Part shown: in pieces, positions 1 to 7,801 of the stretch
How positions within the stretch are numbered: position 1 is the stretch's first letter
Layout: each line of letters starts with the position of its first letter
Source of the DNA: Marmoricola sp.
Lineage (GTDB): Bacteria; Actinomycetota; Actinomycetes; Propionibacteriales; Nocardioidaceae
NCBI GenBank assembly: GCA_025964775.1
Contig: JAOPYE010000014.1
Location: 124,001 to 188,000, forward strand
Length of the DNA stretch: 64,000 bases
Reading direction: 5' to 3'
Notes under the pieces: model-generated
Told to the model about the DNA's origin: nothing
The model's database searches: none
The model's input: only the letters and a program-made list of their open reading frames with translations
Position numbers and translations under genes: made by a program

Positions 1-104
1 ACAAGCCGAGCATCCGGGTGCTCGCCAAGTGCGGGTTCACCTCGCTGCGCGGCTCGGACGAGGACGGCAACCTGGTGATGGTGCGGCCGGTCCCAGCCGG
101 TTGA
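1..104 (+). CDS. GNAT-family N-acetyltransferase, C-terminal end only
   Basis: The open frame starting at base 3 runs 33 codons into a TGA at 102-104 and enters from the left edge, so the 5' end is missing. The residues SIRVLAKCGF followed by a short acidic stretch match the last conserved block of GNAT acetyltransferases (N-x-x-S-x-x-V-x-x-K-x-G-F), which helps form the acetyl-CoA site. The substrate cannot be told from this fragment. It ends one base before the stop codon of the converging gene at 105-665. Confidence 0.65.
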   Translation, partial: KPSIRVLAKCGFTSLRGSDEDGNLVMVRPVPAG

Positions 105-665
105 TTACTGCCAGGCCAGCGGATCCCGACCGATGAAACCCATCAGACGGGTCTGCGGGTCGGCGTCGTCGGGCACCGCCACCTTCGGGCCGTACTGCCC
201 ACTCGAGCGCAGGACCTCGTCCATCTGCTCCATGCCGGCCAGCATCGCGCTGCAACGCGCCGGGTCCAGTGCGACCTGCTGGCCGGTGGCCCGTGCCAGG
301 TCCCAGGTGTGCAGGAAGACGTCGCCGGTGTAGATGTTGGCGATCGCCTGCTCCAGGGGCATGGTGCCGAGGTGCGGGTTGGTGAGCGTCCGCGTCGACG
401 TCGCCGGATCGTCGAGCACGGACTGCACTGCAGCGGCGTGGTGCGCCCATGCGCCGACGGGGTCGGTGGTCACGGACGGACCGGTCGGGAGAACGATCCC
501 CGTGCCGGACTCCAGGAATGCCGGGAACCACTGGGTCAGGTGCCCCACGACGTCGCGCGCCCGCCAGCCGGCCACCGGTGACGGTGCGTCCCAGTCGTTG
601 ACGCCGCCGGTGAATTCGGCGAACTGTCCGGCCACCTCGCGATGGTCCTGGGCCGCTCCGGTCAT
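105..665 (-). CDS. TIGR03086-like DinB/mycothiol-dependent maleylpyruvate isomerase-fold protein
   Basis: This 186-residue protein has the actinobacterial TIGR03086/MDMPI-N pattern: an early GWRARDVVGHL segment, in which the histidine is normally a metal ligand, and later DVFLHTWDLARATGQ with a second H-x-W-D-L-A-R block. Such proteins are four-helix DinB-fold cytosolic proteins, often metal binding, with mostly unknown substrates. The ATG at 665 was chosen because GGAGG lies just upstream; the frame stays open far beyond it with no coding character. It is divergent from the HAD gene, and a palindrome (679-694) sits in the shared promoter, so regulation by a repressor is likely. Confidence 0.8.
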   Translation of the reverse strand: MTGAAQDHREVAGQFAEFTGGVNDWDAPSPVAGWRARDVVGHLTQWFPAFLESGTGIVLPTGPSVTTDPVGAWAHHAAAVQSVLDDPATSTRTLTNPHLGTMPLEQAIANIYTGDVFLHTWDLARATGQQVALDPARCSAMLAGMEQMDEVLRSSGQYGPKVAVPDDADPQTRLMGFIGRDPLAWQ

Positions 666-678
666 GGTTCCTCCGTTG

Positions 679-694
679 TCAACCAATAGGTTGA
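679..694. promoter_or_regulatory. Palindromic operator candidate between divergent genes
   Basis: TCAACC-AATA-GGTTGA is a perfect 6+6 inverted repeat, extended by near-matching TT/AA flanks. It begins 14 bp upstream of the TIGR03086-like start at 665 and about 50 bp upstream of the HAD gene. The position suits a dimeric repressor site. No regulator gene is adjacent, so the binding protein is unknown. Confidence 0.45.
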
Positions 695-746
695 TAACGA
701 GCATAGCCGGGAACGGCACCTGCGTCACCTGACTAGGGTCGGTGGC

Positions 747-1583
747 GTGGACAGTGCGGACAGCGTGGGCGTGCCGGTGCGGCTCGTCGCCACCGATCTC
801 GACGGCACCCTGGTCCACTCCGACGGCTCCCTCACGCCGCGAACCCGGGCGGCTCTCGAAGCCGCGGAGGACGCCGGGGTCGATGTCGTCTTCGTGACGG
901 GTCGACCGTTGCGCTGGGCCGAGGACGTCTTCGCCCACGTCGGCGGACACGGCTTCGCGATCGTCTCCAACGGAGCCCTGGTCTGGGACGTGGCCCGGTC
1001 GCAGGTGCACCTGCAGCGACCGATCGATCCCGAGACCGGACTCGAGGTGGCGCGGCGGCTGCGGGACGCCGTACCGGGGACGGCCTACGCGGTCGAGACC
1101 AGCGCGGGGATCGCGGTGGAGACAGGGTTCCTGGAGCGGTATCCGTTGCCCCCCGGAAGCCTGCGCGGGTCGCTGGAGGAGATCTTCGCGGTTCCGACGC
1201 TGAAGATCCTGGCGCGGCACGAGGAACTCGGAGCGCAGGAGTTCTGGGACACCGCACGAGGGCTCGTCGCCGACCTCGTCGAGGTCACCTGGTCCTCGGC
1301 CACGACCCTGCTGGAGATGAGTGCGTACGGCGTCACCAAGGCCTCCACCCTCGAGCTCTTCTGCAGCGAGCGGGGCATCACCGCGGCCGAGGTGGTGGCG
1401 TTCGGGGACATGCCGAACGACCTCGACATGCTGGCCTGGGCCGGGACGTCGTACGCAATGGCGAACGCTCATCCCAGCGTGCGGGCGGTGGCCGACCACA
1501 TCGCCGGCACGAACGACGAGGACGGTGTGGCCGAGGTCATCGAGCGCCTCCTCGACAGCCCGTCGGCACCGCGAGGAAGATGA
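747..1583 (+). CDS. HAD-superfamily (Cof-type, IIB) phosphatase
   Basis: This 278-residue protein belongs to the Cof-type HAD hydrolases, which dephosphorylate small phosphorylated metabolites in the cytosol. Motif I is DLDGT with the nucleophile Asp17 and acid-base Asp19. Motif II is FVTGRP. Motif III/IV appears as AFGDMPNDLDML near residue 220, followed by a typical YAMANAHPSVRAVAD segment seen in Cof proteins. The GTG at 747 fits the family N-terminus; other in-frame GTG codons a few residues later are possible. It lies 4 bp before the pterin dehydratase gene, so the two are probably co-transcribed. The substrate is unknown. Confidence 0.88.
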   Translation: MDSADSVGVPVRLVATDLDGTLVHSDGSLTPRTRAALEAAEDAGVDVVFVTGRPLRWAEDVFAHVGGHGFAIVSNGALVWDVARSQVHLQRPIDPETGLEVARRLRDAVPGTAYAVETSAGIAVETGFLERYPLPPGSLRGSLEEIFAVPTLKILARHEELGAQEFWDTARGLVADLVEVTWSSATTLLEMSAYGVTKASTLELFCSERGITAAEVVAFGDMPNDLDMLAWAGTSYAMANAHPSVRAVADHIAGTNDEDGVAEVIERLLDSPSAPRGR

Positions 1584-1587
1584 GGAC

Positions 1588-1869
1588 ATGGCAGTCCTCG
1601 ACGACGATGAGATCGAGCGCGAGCTGGCGAGCGTCCCGGCCTGGTCGCGCGTGGGCAACACGATCGTCCGCACGACGAAGGCCGACTCGTTCCTGGCCGG
1701 CCTCGACCTCGTCGTCACGGTCGGTCGGGCGGCCGAGTCGGTCGACCACCACCCGGACATCGACATCCGCTGGCGCACGCTGACCTTCACCCTGAGCACG
1801 CATTCGGAGGGTGGGCTGACCGCGAAGGACTTCGACCTCGCCCGCACCATCGAGGGCCTGGTCGGATGA
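1588..1869 (+). CDS. 4a-hydroxytetrahydrobiopterin dehydratase (pterin-4a-carbinolamine dehydratase)
   Basis: This 93-residue protein is the full length of the PCD/DCoH family, which dehydrates 4a-hydroxytetrahydropterin after aromatic amino acid hydroxylation. The signature ESVDHHPDIDIRW (His54, His55, Pro56) and the downstream TLSTHSEGGLTAKDFDLA block with its conserved His are present. The ATG at 1588 follows the HAD stop by 4 bp. Its own TGA overlaps the next ATG (ATGA, 1866-1869), giving a three-gene run. No phenylalanine hydroxylase is nearby, so the pterin partner is not evident. Confidence 0.92.
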   Translation: MAVLDDDEIERELASVPAWSRVGNTIVRTTKADSFLAGLDLVVTVGRAAESVDHHPDIDIRWRTLTFTLSTHSEGGLTAKDFDLARTIEGLVG

Positions 1870-2573
1870 AGCGACTGACAGGAGGCGTCTCCCCGCCCCA
1901 TGGCCTGCTGCGCGCTGCCCCGCAGGCACCTCGCGGCGTTCTCGTCGTCGACGGCCAAACCCAAGCCGCCTTCCTCCTCGGCCTTGCGAGGCACGCAGCG
2001 GGACAACGCTCGCGACGGCCGAGGGCGGGGAGACGCCTCCTCCTGGTCGTCGCCGTGGCTGTGGGCATGCTCGTGCTCACACCAGGCACGTCGTGGGCGT
2101 GCAGCTGCGTCTCCAGCACGACGGCCGATCACGTCAAGCGTGCCGAAACGATCCTCGACGGCACCCTGGAGTGGACGTCGTCGAACGGACTCACCACGAC
2201 GTACGGCGTCCAGGTCGACGACGTCTTCAAGGGCCGCGCCGGAGTGCGGGAGAAGCTGCTCAGCCCGGCGAACGCCGCCACCTGCGGCCTGGGAGACCTG
2301 GCCACGAACGAGCGCTACGTGTTCTTCGTGACCGGGATCCACCCCGGGGTGATGCAGGTGAACTCGTGCGGCGGGTCGGCTCCGTACGCCTCCGCACTCG
2401 CCGCCCAGGTCCAGGCCGCCACCGGGCCACCGGGCAGACCGATCCCGGAACCGGTCGCGGTCGTCAGCGGCCGCGGCAGCGGACATCGCTGGGCGTGGAT
2501 CACCGGCGTGCTCGTGATCGGAGCCGCAGTGACCGGTGCCGTGACCTGGTCGCGCCGCAGGCTGACGACCTAG
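1866..2573 (+). CDS. Secreted, membrane-anchored NTR/TIMP-like protein with an altered N-terminus
   Basis: The start at 1866 overlaps the preceding stop (ATGA). Residues 57-80 form a signal peptide (arginine-rich, then LLLVVAVAVGMLVL) ending GTSWA just before CSC, so the mature protein would start Cys-Ser-Cys as in netrin/TIMP-like domains. Further cysteines (ATCGL, NSCGG) can pair with these. A Pro/Gly linker and a C-terminal hydrophobic segment (WITGVLVIGAAVTGAV) followed by RRR suggest a membrane anchor. The first ~55 codons are encoded by an inverted-repeat element (1880-2041). Removing it would leave MKRL directly before the hydrophobic core, which looks like an ancestral signal peptide. 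An internal start near 2067 is also possible. The stop overlaps that of bpa. Confidence 0.65.
   Translation: MKRLTGGVSPPHGLLRAAPQAPRGVLVVDGQTQAAFLLGLARHAAGQRSRRPRAGRRLLLVVAVAVGMLVLTPGTSWACSCVSSTTADHVKRAETILDGTLEWTSSNGLTTTYGVQVDDVFKGRAGVREKLLSPANAATCGLGDLATNERYVFFVTGIHPGVMQVNSCGGSAPYASALAAQVQAATGPPGRPIPEPVAVVSGRGSGHRWAWITGVLVIGAAVTGAVTWSRRRLTT
1880..2041. repeat. MITE/REP-like inverted-repeat element inside a coding sequence
   Basis: The ends are 19-bp perfect inverted repeats (1880-1898 and 2023-2041), and the interior also folds back imperfectly, giving a 162-bp fold-back. The length is a multiple of three (54 codons), so it keeps the reading frame of the secreted protein gene. No transposase and no clear target-site duplication are visible. 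No second copy was noticed in this window. Confidence 0.6.
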
Positions 2574-3115
2574 AGGTACATCCCGCCGGAGCTGTTCTCG
2601 GTCGCGGCGTCCATCCCGGGCTGCTCGTTGCCGGGCGGCATCGCACCCGGCAGGGCGCGGCGGATCTGCTCGAGCTGGGCGCGGGCTGCCATCTGCTGGG
2701 CATAGATCGCTGTCTGGATGCCGTGGAAGAGGCCTTCGAGCCAGCCGACGAGCTGGGCCTGCGCGATCCGGAGCTCGGACTCGGACGGGGTGGCATCGCT
2801 GAACGGGTCGATGAGCCGGTCGAGCTCGTCGCCGAGCTCGGGAGCCAGACCCCCCTTGAGCTCCTCGATCGAGGTCGCCAGCACGCTGGCAAGACGGGTG
2901 CGTCCGGCTTCGTCGACCGGGGCAGCCTTCACCTCTTCGAGCAGCATCCGGATCATGCTGCCGATCCGCATCACCTTGGCCGGCTCCTCGACCAGCTCGG
3001 TGACTTCCTCGTCACCGTCGCCGGCGGGTTCGACCGCGGAGGCGCCGGCAGGCACCCCCTGCGGGTCGATGATCATGACGCGCGGGTCCTGGTCCTCGGG
3101 CTGCTGGCTCGACAT
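2570..3115 (-). CDS. bpa: Bacterial proteasome activator (Bpa/PafE-like, DUF2587)
   Basis: This 181-residue protein matches Bpa/PafE, an ATP-independent ring that docks on the 20S proteasome and admits unfolded proteins. The N-terminal ~35 residues are acidic and disordered, followed by a helical bundle (EEPAKVMRIGSMIRMLLEEV, then ELRIAQAQLVGWLEGLFHGIQ). The extreme C-terminus is GGMYL. The penultimate Tyr-Leu matches the GQYL tail of mycobacterial PafE that inserts between proteasome alpha subunits. The core proteasome genes are not in this window. The stop codon overlaps that of the converging secreted-protein gene by 4 bp. Confidence 0.92.
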   Translation of the reverse strand: MSSQQPEDQDPRVMIIDPQGVPAGASAVEPAGDGDEEVTELVEEPAKVMRIGSMIRMLLEEVKAAPVDEAGRTRLASVLATSIEELKGGLAPELGDELDRLIDPFSDATPSESELRIAQAQLVGWLEGLFHGIQTAIYAQQMAARAQLEQIRRALPGAMPPGNEQPGMDAATENSSGGMYL

Positions 3116-3134
3116 GTCTGAAGCCTATCCGGGG

Positions 3135-4103
3135 TCACACACGCAGCAGGATCTTGCCGGTGTGCCCGCCCGTTTCCATCAACGCGTGGGCCGCGGCTGC
3201 ATCGGCGAGGGCGAACTCGGTGTCGACGACGGCACTGACCTTGCCGTCGGCGACGAGCGGCCAGACGTGCTCGACGACCGCGGCGCAGATGGCCGCTTTC
3301 TGAGCGGTGGGTCGAGCCCGGAGCGAGGTGGAGATGACGGCCCCGCGCTTGGCCATCAGGGCGGCGATGTCCAGCTCGGCTCGGGTACCGCCCTGCATGC
3401 CGATGATGACGAGCCGACCCTCGGTCGCCAGTGCCGTCACGTTCGGCGCGAGGTACTTCGCGCCCATGTTGTCGAGGATCACGTCGGCACCGCCGGCGGC
3501 GGCCAGGATCTCGGCGAAGTCCTCGTCGCGGTAGTTGATCGCCCGCTCGGCGCCGAGCCGGAGGCAGAGCTCCTGCTTATCGCTCGATCCGGCGGTGGCG
3601 AAGACCCGGGCACCGAGGGTGCTGGCGAGCTGGATGGCGAAGGTCCCGATCCCGCCGGCACCGCCGTGCACCAGGAAGGTGTTGCCCGGTGCCAGTCCGG
3701 CGGCCATGAACACGTTGGCCCAGACGGTGCAGGCCACCTCGGGCAGCGCAGCGGCCTGGTCGAGGGCGACGCCGGCCGGGATCGGCATCAGCTGACCTGC
3801 CGGTACGACGACCTGCTCGGCGTACCCGCCGCCGGCGAGCAGGGCGCACACCTCGTCGCCCACCGACCAGCCGGTCACGGCCGCACCGACGGAACGGATC
3901 CGGCCCGAGCACTCGAGCCCGAGGACATCACTGGCTCCGGGCGGTGGCGGGTAGAAGCCCATCCGCTGCAACGTGTCGGCACGGTTGACCGCACTCGCGA
4001 CGACATCGACGACGACCTCGTCGGGGCCGGGCTCAGGATCCGGAAGGTCTGCGGTGACCAGGGACTCGGGACCGCCCGGTGTGGGCACGACGACAGCGCG
4101 CAT
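3135..4103 (-). CDS. NAD(P)H:quinone oxidoreductase, zinc-independent MDR family
   Basis: This 322-residue protein is a full-length quinone oxidoreductase of the medium-chain dehydrogenase superfamily (PIG3/QOR type). It begins MRAVVVPTPGGPESL. NRADTLQRMGFYPPPPGASDVLGLECSG is the typical QOR catalytic-domain block, without the structural zinc cysteines. The Rossmann motif VHGGAGGIGTFAIQLA binds NADPH. It probably reduces quinones or reactive enones in the cytosol. It is preceded by a DUF6457 gene and followed by bpa on the same strand with a 19-bp gap; co-transcription is possible, but no functional link is known. Confidence 0.88.
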   Translation of the reverse strand: MRAVVVPTPGGPESLVTADLPDPEPGPDEVVVDVVASAVNRADTLQRMGFYPPPPGASDVLGLECSGRIRSVGAAVTGWSVGDEVCALLAGGGYAEQVVVPAGQLMPIPAGVALDQAAALPEVACTVWANVFMAAGLAPGNTFLVHGGAGGIGTFAIQLASTLGARVFATAGSSDKQELCLRLGAERAINYRDEDFAEILAAAGGADVILDNMGAKYLAPNVTALATEGRLVIIGMQGGTRAELDIAALMAKRGAVISTSLRARPTAQKAAICAAVVEHVWPLVADGKVSAVVDTEFALADAAAAHALMETGGHTGKILLRV

Positions 4104-4163
4104 GGGTACAGGCTAGAGCGCCGCGCGGTACATCTCGACAAGCTCGATGACCGGTGCGCGGCG

Positions 4164-4469
4164 TCAGGCGTCGACCGACTCCAGCTCTTCCTCGATCTCG
4201 GGATCGTCGTCCTCGTGGGCCAGGTCGGTCGGCGTCTTGTCCCAGCGCTGGGCCAGGCCCATGGCGATGGCCGCCAGCCGCTCCATCTCGTCCGGATCGC
4301 CGTTCGATGCGGCCGCGGCGTACCCGAGCAGGAACGCGGTCAGGGGCGAGGCCGACAGGTCCACGTACGTGGCAGCGTCTCGAGCAACGTCAAGGATCAG
4401 CGCTTCGTCCAGGTCCACCTCGACGTCGAGCGCGTCACACAGCTCGTCAATCCAGTCGTGCAGGTTCAC
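4164..4469 (-). CDS. DUF6457-like small acidic protein next to mobA
   Basis: This 101-residue helical acidic protein has the form of the DUF6457 family (VNLHDWIDELCDALDV..LDEALILDVARD), which in actinobacteria commonly sits beside or is fused to molybdenum-cofactor guanylyltransferase, as here. No catalytic motif is visible, and its role in molybdenum cofactor work is inferred only from context. The GTG at 4469 was chosen because the family begins there. An ATG at 4511 is in frame but without a ribosome site; the GTG has only a close AGGGG. Confidence 0.6.
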   Translation of the reverse strand: MNLHDWIDELCDALDVEVDLDEALILDVARDAATYVDLSASPLTAFLLGYAAAASNGDPDEMERLAAIAMGLAQRWDKTPTDLAHEDDDPEIEEELESVDA

Positions 4470-4550
4470 CCCCTCACGATCACTCAACCTCGCGACGTGT
4501 GCAAGAGGCATCCGGGGTTCGGTTCGTACCTCGGGACCTTTGGCGGCGGA

Positions 4551-5126
4551 TCAGTCCCCGAACGTCTCGCGCAGGTCTCGCAGATCGGCCCAGGTGTCGA
4601 TGTCCCGTGTCTCCGGTCCGAACGCCGGGACGTGGGCGAGTCCGAGTCCCCCGACGAGCTCGCGCATCGAGAGCCCGTGCTCCTGCTCGTACGGCGGCCG
4701 CGAGCGATCCAGGGCAGCCACTGAGTACAGCGCGCACAGGTACTGGAGCTTGCCACCGCCGTCGATCAGGGCAGCACCGTCGTGCTCGGCAGCCTCGGTG
4801 AGCCGGCGGATCGTCGCGCTGGTGACCAACGGCATGTCGACCGCCAGTGCGACCACCCAAGCCGGTCGGCGGGCGAAGCAGCGCAGGCCCTCGAGCAGCC
4901 CTGCGGCCGGGCCGCCGCCGCTCGGGTCCTCGCGGGTGAAGGTGACCGGGCGGGTCGTGGGAACCGGGTCTCCGACCACGACCACCTCGTTGATGTCGAG
5001 CAACGCACCGAGCGTGTGCTCGAGGAGGGTCAGGCCGCCGAGCTCGATCGACGCCTTGTCGGCGCCGTCCAGCCGCACGCCGCTGCCCCCGGTGAGGACA
5101 ACGGCACCGATCGCGTCGCTTTCCAT
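4551..5126 (-). CDS. mobA: Molybdenum cofactor guanylyltransferase (MobA-like)
   Basis: This 191-residue nucleotidyltransferase would transfer GMP from GTP to molybdopterin (Mo-bis-MGD synthesis). The N-terminal signature LTGGSGVRLDGADKASIEL corresponds to the family L-x-G-G-x-S-x-R-x-G-x-D-K, though slightly degenerate. GGGPAAGLLEGL and AVDMPLVT (metal-binding Asp) follow at about residues 70-95. The ATG at 5126 directly precedes this domain. The adjacent DUF6457 gene supports the assignment. A closely related CTP-type (MocA) activity cannot be excluded from sequence alone. Confidence 0.8.
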   Translation of the reverse strand: MESDAIGAVVLTGGSGVRLDGADKASIELGGLTLLEHTLGALLDINEVVVVGDPVPTTRPVTFTREDPSGGGPAAGLLEGLRCFARRPAWVVALAVDMPLVTSATIRRLTEAAEHDGAALIDGGGKLQYLCALYSVAALDRSRPPYEQEHGLSMRELVGGLGLAHVPAFGPETRDIDTWADLRDLRETFGD

Positions 5127-5215
5127 GGCTGGCAGTCTGGCACCGATCGACGACCGGGCGCCGGGTGTCGGGTGTTCACGTTGTTCGCCGGACCGGCGGC
5201 TGGCACGCTTGCGCC

Positions 5216-5989
5216 ATGGGCGGAGACGTGCGGGTGGCGCTGTGGCAGCACGCGTCTGCACTCGACCCCGCGGAGAACAGGGACGCGTTGTCGCGGATCG
5301 AGGTCGCCGAGGGCACCGGCCTGGTCGTTCTCCCCGAGGCGTTCGCGCGCGACTTCGGTGTCCCCGGCTCCACGCTGGCTCCGTACGCCGAACCGTTCAA
5401 CGGCCCGTTCGTCGAAGCCGTCGAGGCCCTCGCCCTCCGGCACAGTACGGCCGTGCTCGCCGGGATGTTCGAGACGTCCGCGGACCCCGACCGGCCCTAC
5501 AACACCTTGGTCCTGGCGGGGGCGGGCCCGGTGGCGGCGTACCGGAAGATCCATCTCTACGACTCGTTCGGTCAGCGGGAGTCCGACCTCGTCACGCCCG
5601 GGCCCACGGAGCCGACCGTGCGTGAGATCGGCGGCCTGCGGTTCGGGCTGATGACCTGCTACGACTTGCGGTTCCCCGAGCTCGGCCGGGCCCTGTCCCA
5701 GGCCGGCGCCGACGTGCTGGTCCTGCCGGCGGCCTGGGCGGCGGGTCCCGGCAAGGTGGCCCAGTGGGAGACGCTGCTGCGTGCCCGCGCGATCGAGAAC
5801 GTGTGCTGGGTGGTGGCTGCGGCGCAGCCCGGCCCGCGCTACTGCGGTCACTCGATGGTGGTGGCACCGACCGGCGATGTGGTCGCCGAGGCGCACGACG
5901 GGGAGGCCTGGCTCACGGCCGACCTCGATCTGGGCACCGTCGAGGCTGCCCGCGAGCGGAACCCGTCGCTGGCAAACCGACGGATGTGA
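5216..5989 (+). CDS. Carbon-nitrogen hydrolase (nitrilase superfamily amidase)
   Basis: This 257-residue protein carries the complete nitrilase-superfamily triad: Glu41 in VVLPEAFA, Lys111 in YRKIHLYDS and the nucleophile Cys148 in MTCYDLRFPE. The motif spacing resembles Nit2/NitFhit-like omega-amidases and deaminated-glutathione amidases rather than true nitrilases. It hydrolyses amide C-N bonds in the cytosol; the precise substrate is unknown. The ATG at 5216 follows the family start closely. It is divergent from mobA with ~90 bp between starts. Confidence 0.88.
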   Translation: MGGDVRVALWQHASALDPAENRDALSRIEVAEGTGLVVLPEAFARDFGVPGSTLAPYAEPFNGPFVEAVEALALRHSTAVLAGMFETSADPDRPYNTLVLAGAGPVAAYRKIHLYDSFGQRESDLVTPGPTEPTVREIGGLRFGLMTCYDLRFPELGRALSQAGADVLVLPAAWAAGPGKVAQWETLLRARAIENVCWVVAAAQPGPRYCGHSMVVAPTGDVVAEAHDGEAWLTADLDLGTVEAARERNPSLANRRM

Positions 5990-6023
5990 ACGTTGATATC
6001 CTTCGGGGTCCAGTGCATTTCCA

Positions 6024-7505
6024 GTGAAGGTGGGGCGGGTGTCCGATCCTGACCGCGCCCCGGGGCGGCGCCGCGCGGTACCTGAGAAGTCGAGCCGAAC
6101 ATCCGGCTCGACCCCGGCTCCCACGCATGCCCGTCCGGCTGCCCGTCCGGCATCGCGCGCTCCGAACCCGGCGCACTTCCCGGTCCTGGCACCCACCGAG
6201 CGCCCGCCCGCACGCCCTGCGCGCGCCCCAGCGGCGCCCTTGCGGGCCGATCCGGTGGTCGAGCCGATGGTCGAACCGGCTGTCGACCTGACCCAGACGA
6301 CCGAGAGCCCGGCTCAGGTTGCCCCGGCGCCGGTGCCGGTTCTGCGTGCCGATCCGCCGAAGGTGACACCCCCGGCCGGCCGTCGGGCGGCCCGCCCCGA
6401 ACCCGCGCCACGTCCCCGGGTTGCCCGTCCGCCGCGTCCGGTGCGCGAACCCCGCGCGCCGCGTCAGGCGCGGGAGCCACGACCGGCGCCGCCACGTCGG
6501 GAGTCGTCGGCAGACAACGAGCTGTCCCTGCTGACCAACGAGCGCGGCTGGCTGGTGCTCCTGCTCATCGGCGTCGCCGGCATCGCTGCCGCGCGGCTGG
6601 CTCCCGGCCTGCCGCACCAGATCCGCGATGTCGGCGCGGTGATGGTCTCCGCGTCCCTGGCCGGGGCGTTGGCTGTGCGGACCGGAGGGCGCCCGTTCTG
6701 GGCGGCCGGTCTCGCGACCGTCCTGGGCGGCACGGCCGTGGTCACCGAATCGCACCGGCTGCTCGCCGGCGCAGCGATCGGGACCGGCGTTCTCGCAGCC
6801 ACCCTGGCCGTGATGTCGACGGTGCCTGCCGCCACCTTTGCGCGCGCGATCAGGGAAGCGGTCGTGACGACGCTCATCGCGTGGACGGGTGCCCTGGGGG
6901 TCGTCGGGTACGGACACGTGACCGCCACCGACATCAACCTCAACAGGTTCGGGTACGTCGTCCTGGGCCTCTCTCTACTCGGCGCCTTTGCGCTGGTCTA
7001 CCGGCTCGGTGCGGGCCTGCACGGGCTCGGCAGGCGCGGGTACGTCGTGGCCGTCGGCGCCGTCGTGATGCTGGCGCTGGCCCTCGCCTACAGCCAGGCG
7101 ATTGCGCACTGGGGCTCACGCGACCTGGTCTCCACCGGTGACGACCTGCGCGACTGGACACGCACGACGCTGGGTGCCGTACCCCACCCGATCGTGGCCC
7201 TGCTGGGCTATCCGGCGCTGCTCTGGGGCGTGTTCATGCGGGCGCGTCGCCGTCAGGGCTGGTGGGTCAGCGCTTTCGGGGTCGCTGCCACCGCACCGAC
7301 CACCACCCGGCTGGTTGCCGCCGACACCGGGTTCGGCAGCGTCGTGCTCGGAGCGGTCTACAGCTTGGTGATCGGTGTTGCGATCGGGTACCTGGTGATC
7401 CGGATCGAGCAGTCCTTCACCGGAACCCACGGTCGACGTGCTCGCCGCGACGAGGAGGCCGAGGCGCACCGTCCGGAGCCGGGGCGTCTCAGCCCGCTGC
7501 ACTGA
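6024..7505 (+). CDS. Polytopic membrane protein with long Pro/Ala/Arg-rich cytoplasmic N-terminus
   Basis: Residues 1-165 are low-complexity, rich in Pro, Ala and Arg, and probably disordered. From about residue 170 there are some 9-10 hydrophobic segments, for example GWLVLLLIGVAGIAA, VLGLSLLGAFALVY and VVAVGAVVMLALALAY, then a basic C-terminal tail. No enzymatic motif was recognised. The GTG at 6024 was kept, but in-frame GTGs at 6030 and 6039 are equally possible. The biotin-carrier gene follows at 66 bp on the same strand; any functional link is unproven. Confidence 0.65.
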   Translation: MKVGRVSDPDRAPGRRRAVPEKSSRTSGSTPAPTHARPAARPASRAPNPAHFPVLAPTERPPARPARAPAAPLRADPVVEPMVEPAVDLTQTTESPAQVAPAPVPVLRADPPKVTPPAGRRAARPEPAPRPRVARPPRPVREPRAPRQAREPRPAPPRRESSADNELSLLTNERGWLVLLLIGVAGIAAARLAPGLPHQIRDVGAVMVSASLAGALAVRTGGRPFWAAGLATVLGGTAVVTESHRLLAGAAIGTGVLAATLAVMSTVPAATFARAIREAVVTTLIAWTGALGVVGYGHVTATDINLNRFGYVVLGLSLLGAFALVYRLGAGLHGLGRRGYVVAVGAVVMLALALAYSQAIAHWGSRDLVSTGDDLRDWTRTTLGAVPHPIVALLGYPALLWGVFMRARRRQGWWVSAFGVAATAPTTTRLVAADTGFGSVVLGAVYSLVIGVAIGYLVIRIEQSFTGTHGRRARRDEEAEAHRPEPGRLSPLH

Positions 7506-7570
7506 GGGCATCGACACCACGGGGGTGACGAACGCGCGAGTAACACCGGCGCCGGGGTAGCGTCACGCGC

Positions 7571-7801
7571 ATGCCCGGTACGCCGAACTCAGAGGTCCTC
7601 GCCGAGATGGTCGCGAGCGTCCTGTCCGTGCCGGTCAGCGCCGGAGACAGCGTTGCTGTCGGCGACACCGTGATGCTCCTCGAATCGATGAAGATGGAGA
7701 TCCCGGTCCTGGCCGACACCGCTGGAACCGTCGTCGAAGTGCGGGTCGTCCCCGGCGACGTGATCCAGGAGGGCGACGTCCTGGTCGTGCTGTCGCATTA
7801 G
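7571..7801 (+). CDS. Free-standing biotin/lipoyl carrier protein (BCCP-like)
   Basis: This 76-residue protein is a single biotinyl/lipoyl domain. ESMKMEIPV gives the biotinylation motif with Lys41 as the modified residue, and the paired glycines (AGDSV..GDTVM, PGDVIQEGD) mark the beta-hairpins. It resembles the small mycobacterial TB7.3-type carrier proteins. Stand-alone carriers work with a separate biotin carboxylase and carboxyltransferase; none is adjacent, and the carboxylase at 41759-43708 has its own carrier domain. Its stop codon lies in the start of a long terminator hairpin. Confidence 0.88.
   Translation: MPGTPNSEVLAEMVASVLSVPVSAGDSVAVGDTVMLLESMKMEIPVLADTAGTVVEVRVVPGDVIQEGDVLVVLSH

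Noticed and set aside
105-2486. Very long open frame on the minus strand through the HAD and pterin genes
   Set aside because: It is composed mainly of Arg/Pro/Gly-rich shadow sequence opposite well-recognised genes. Only the last 186 codons (105-665) resemble a real family and carry a ribosome site.
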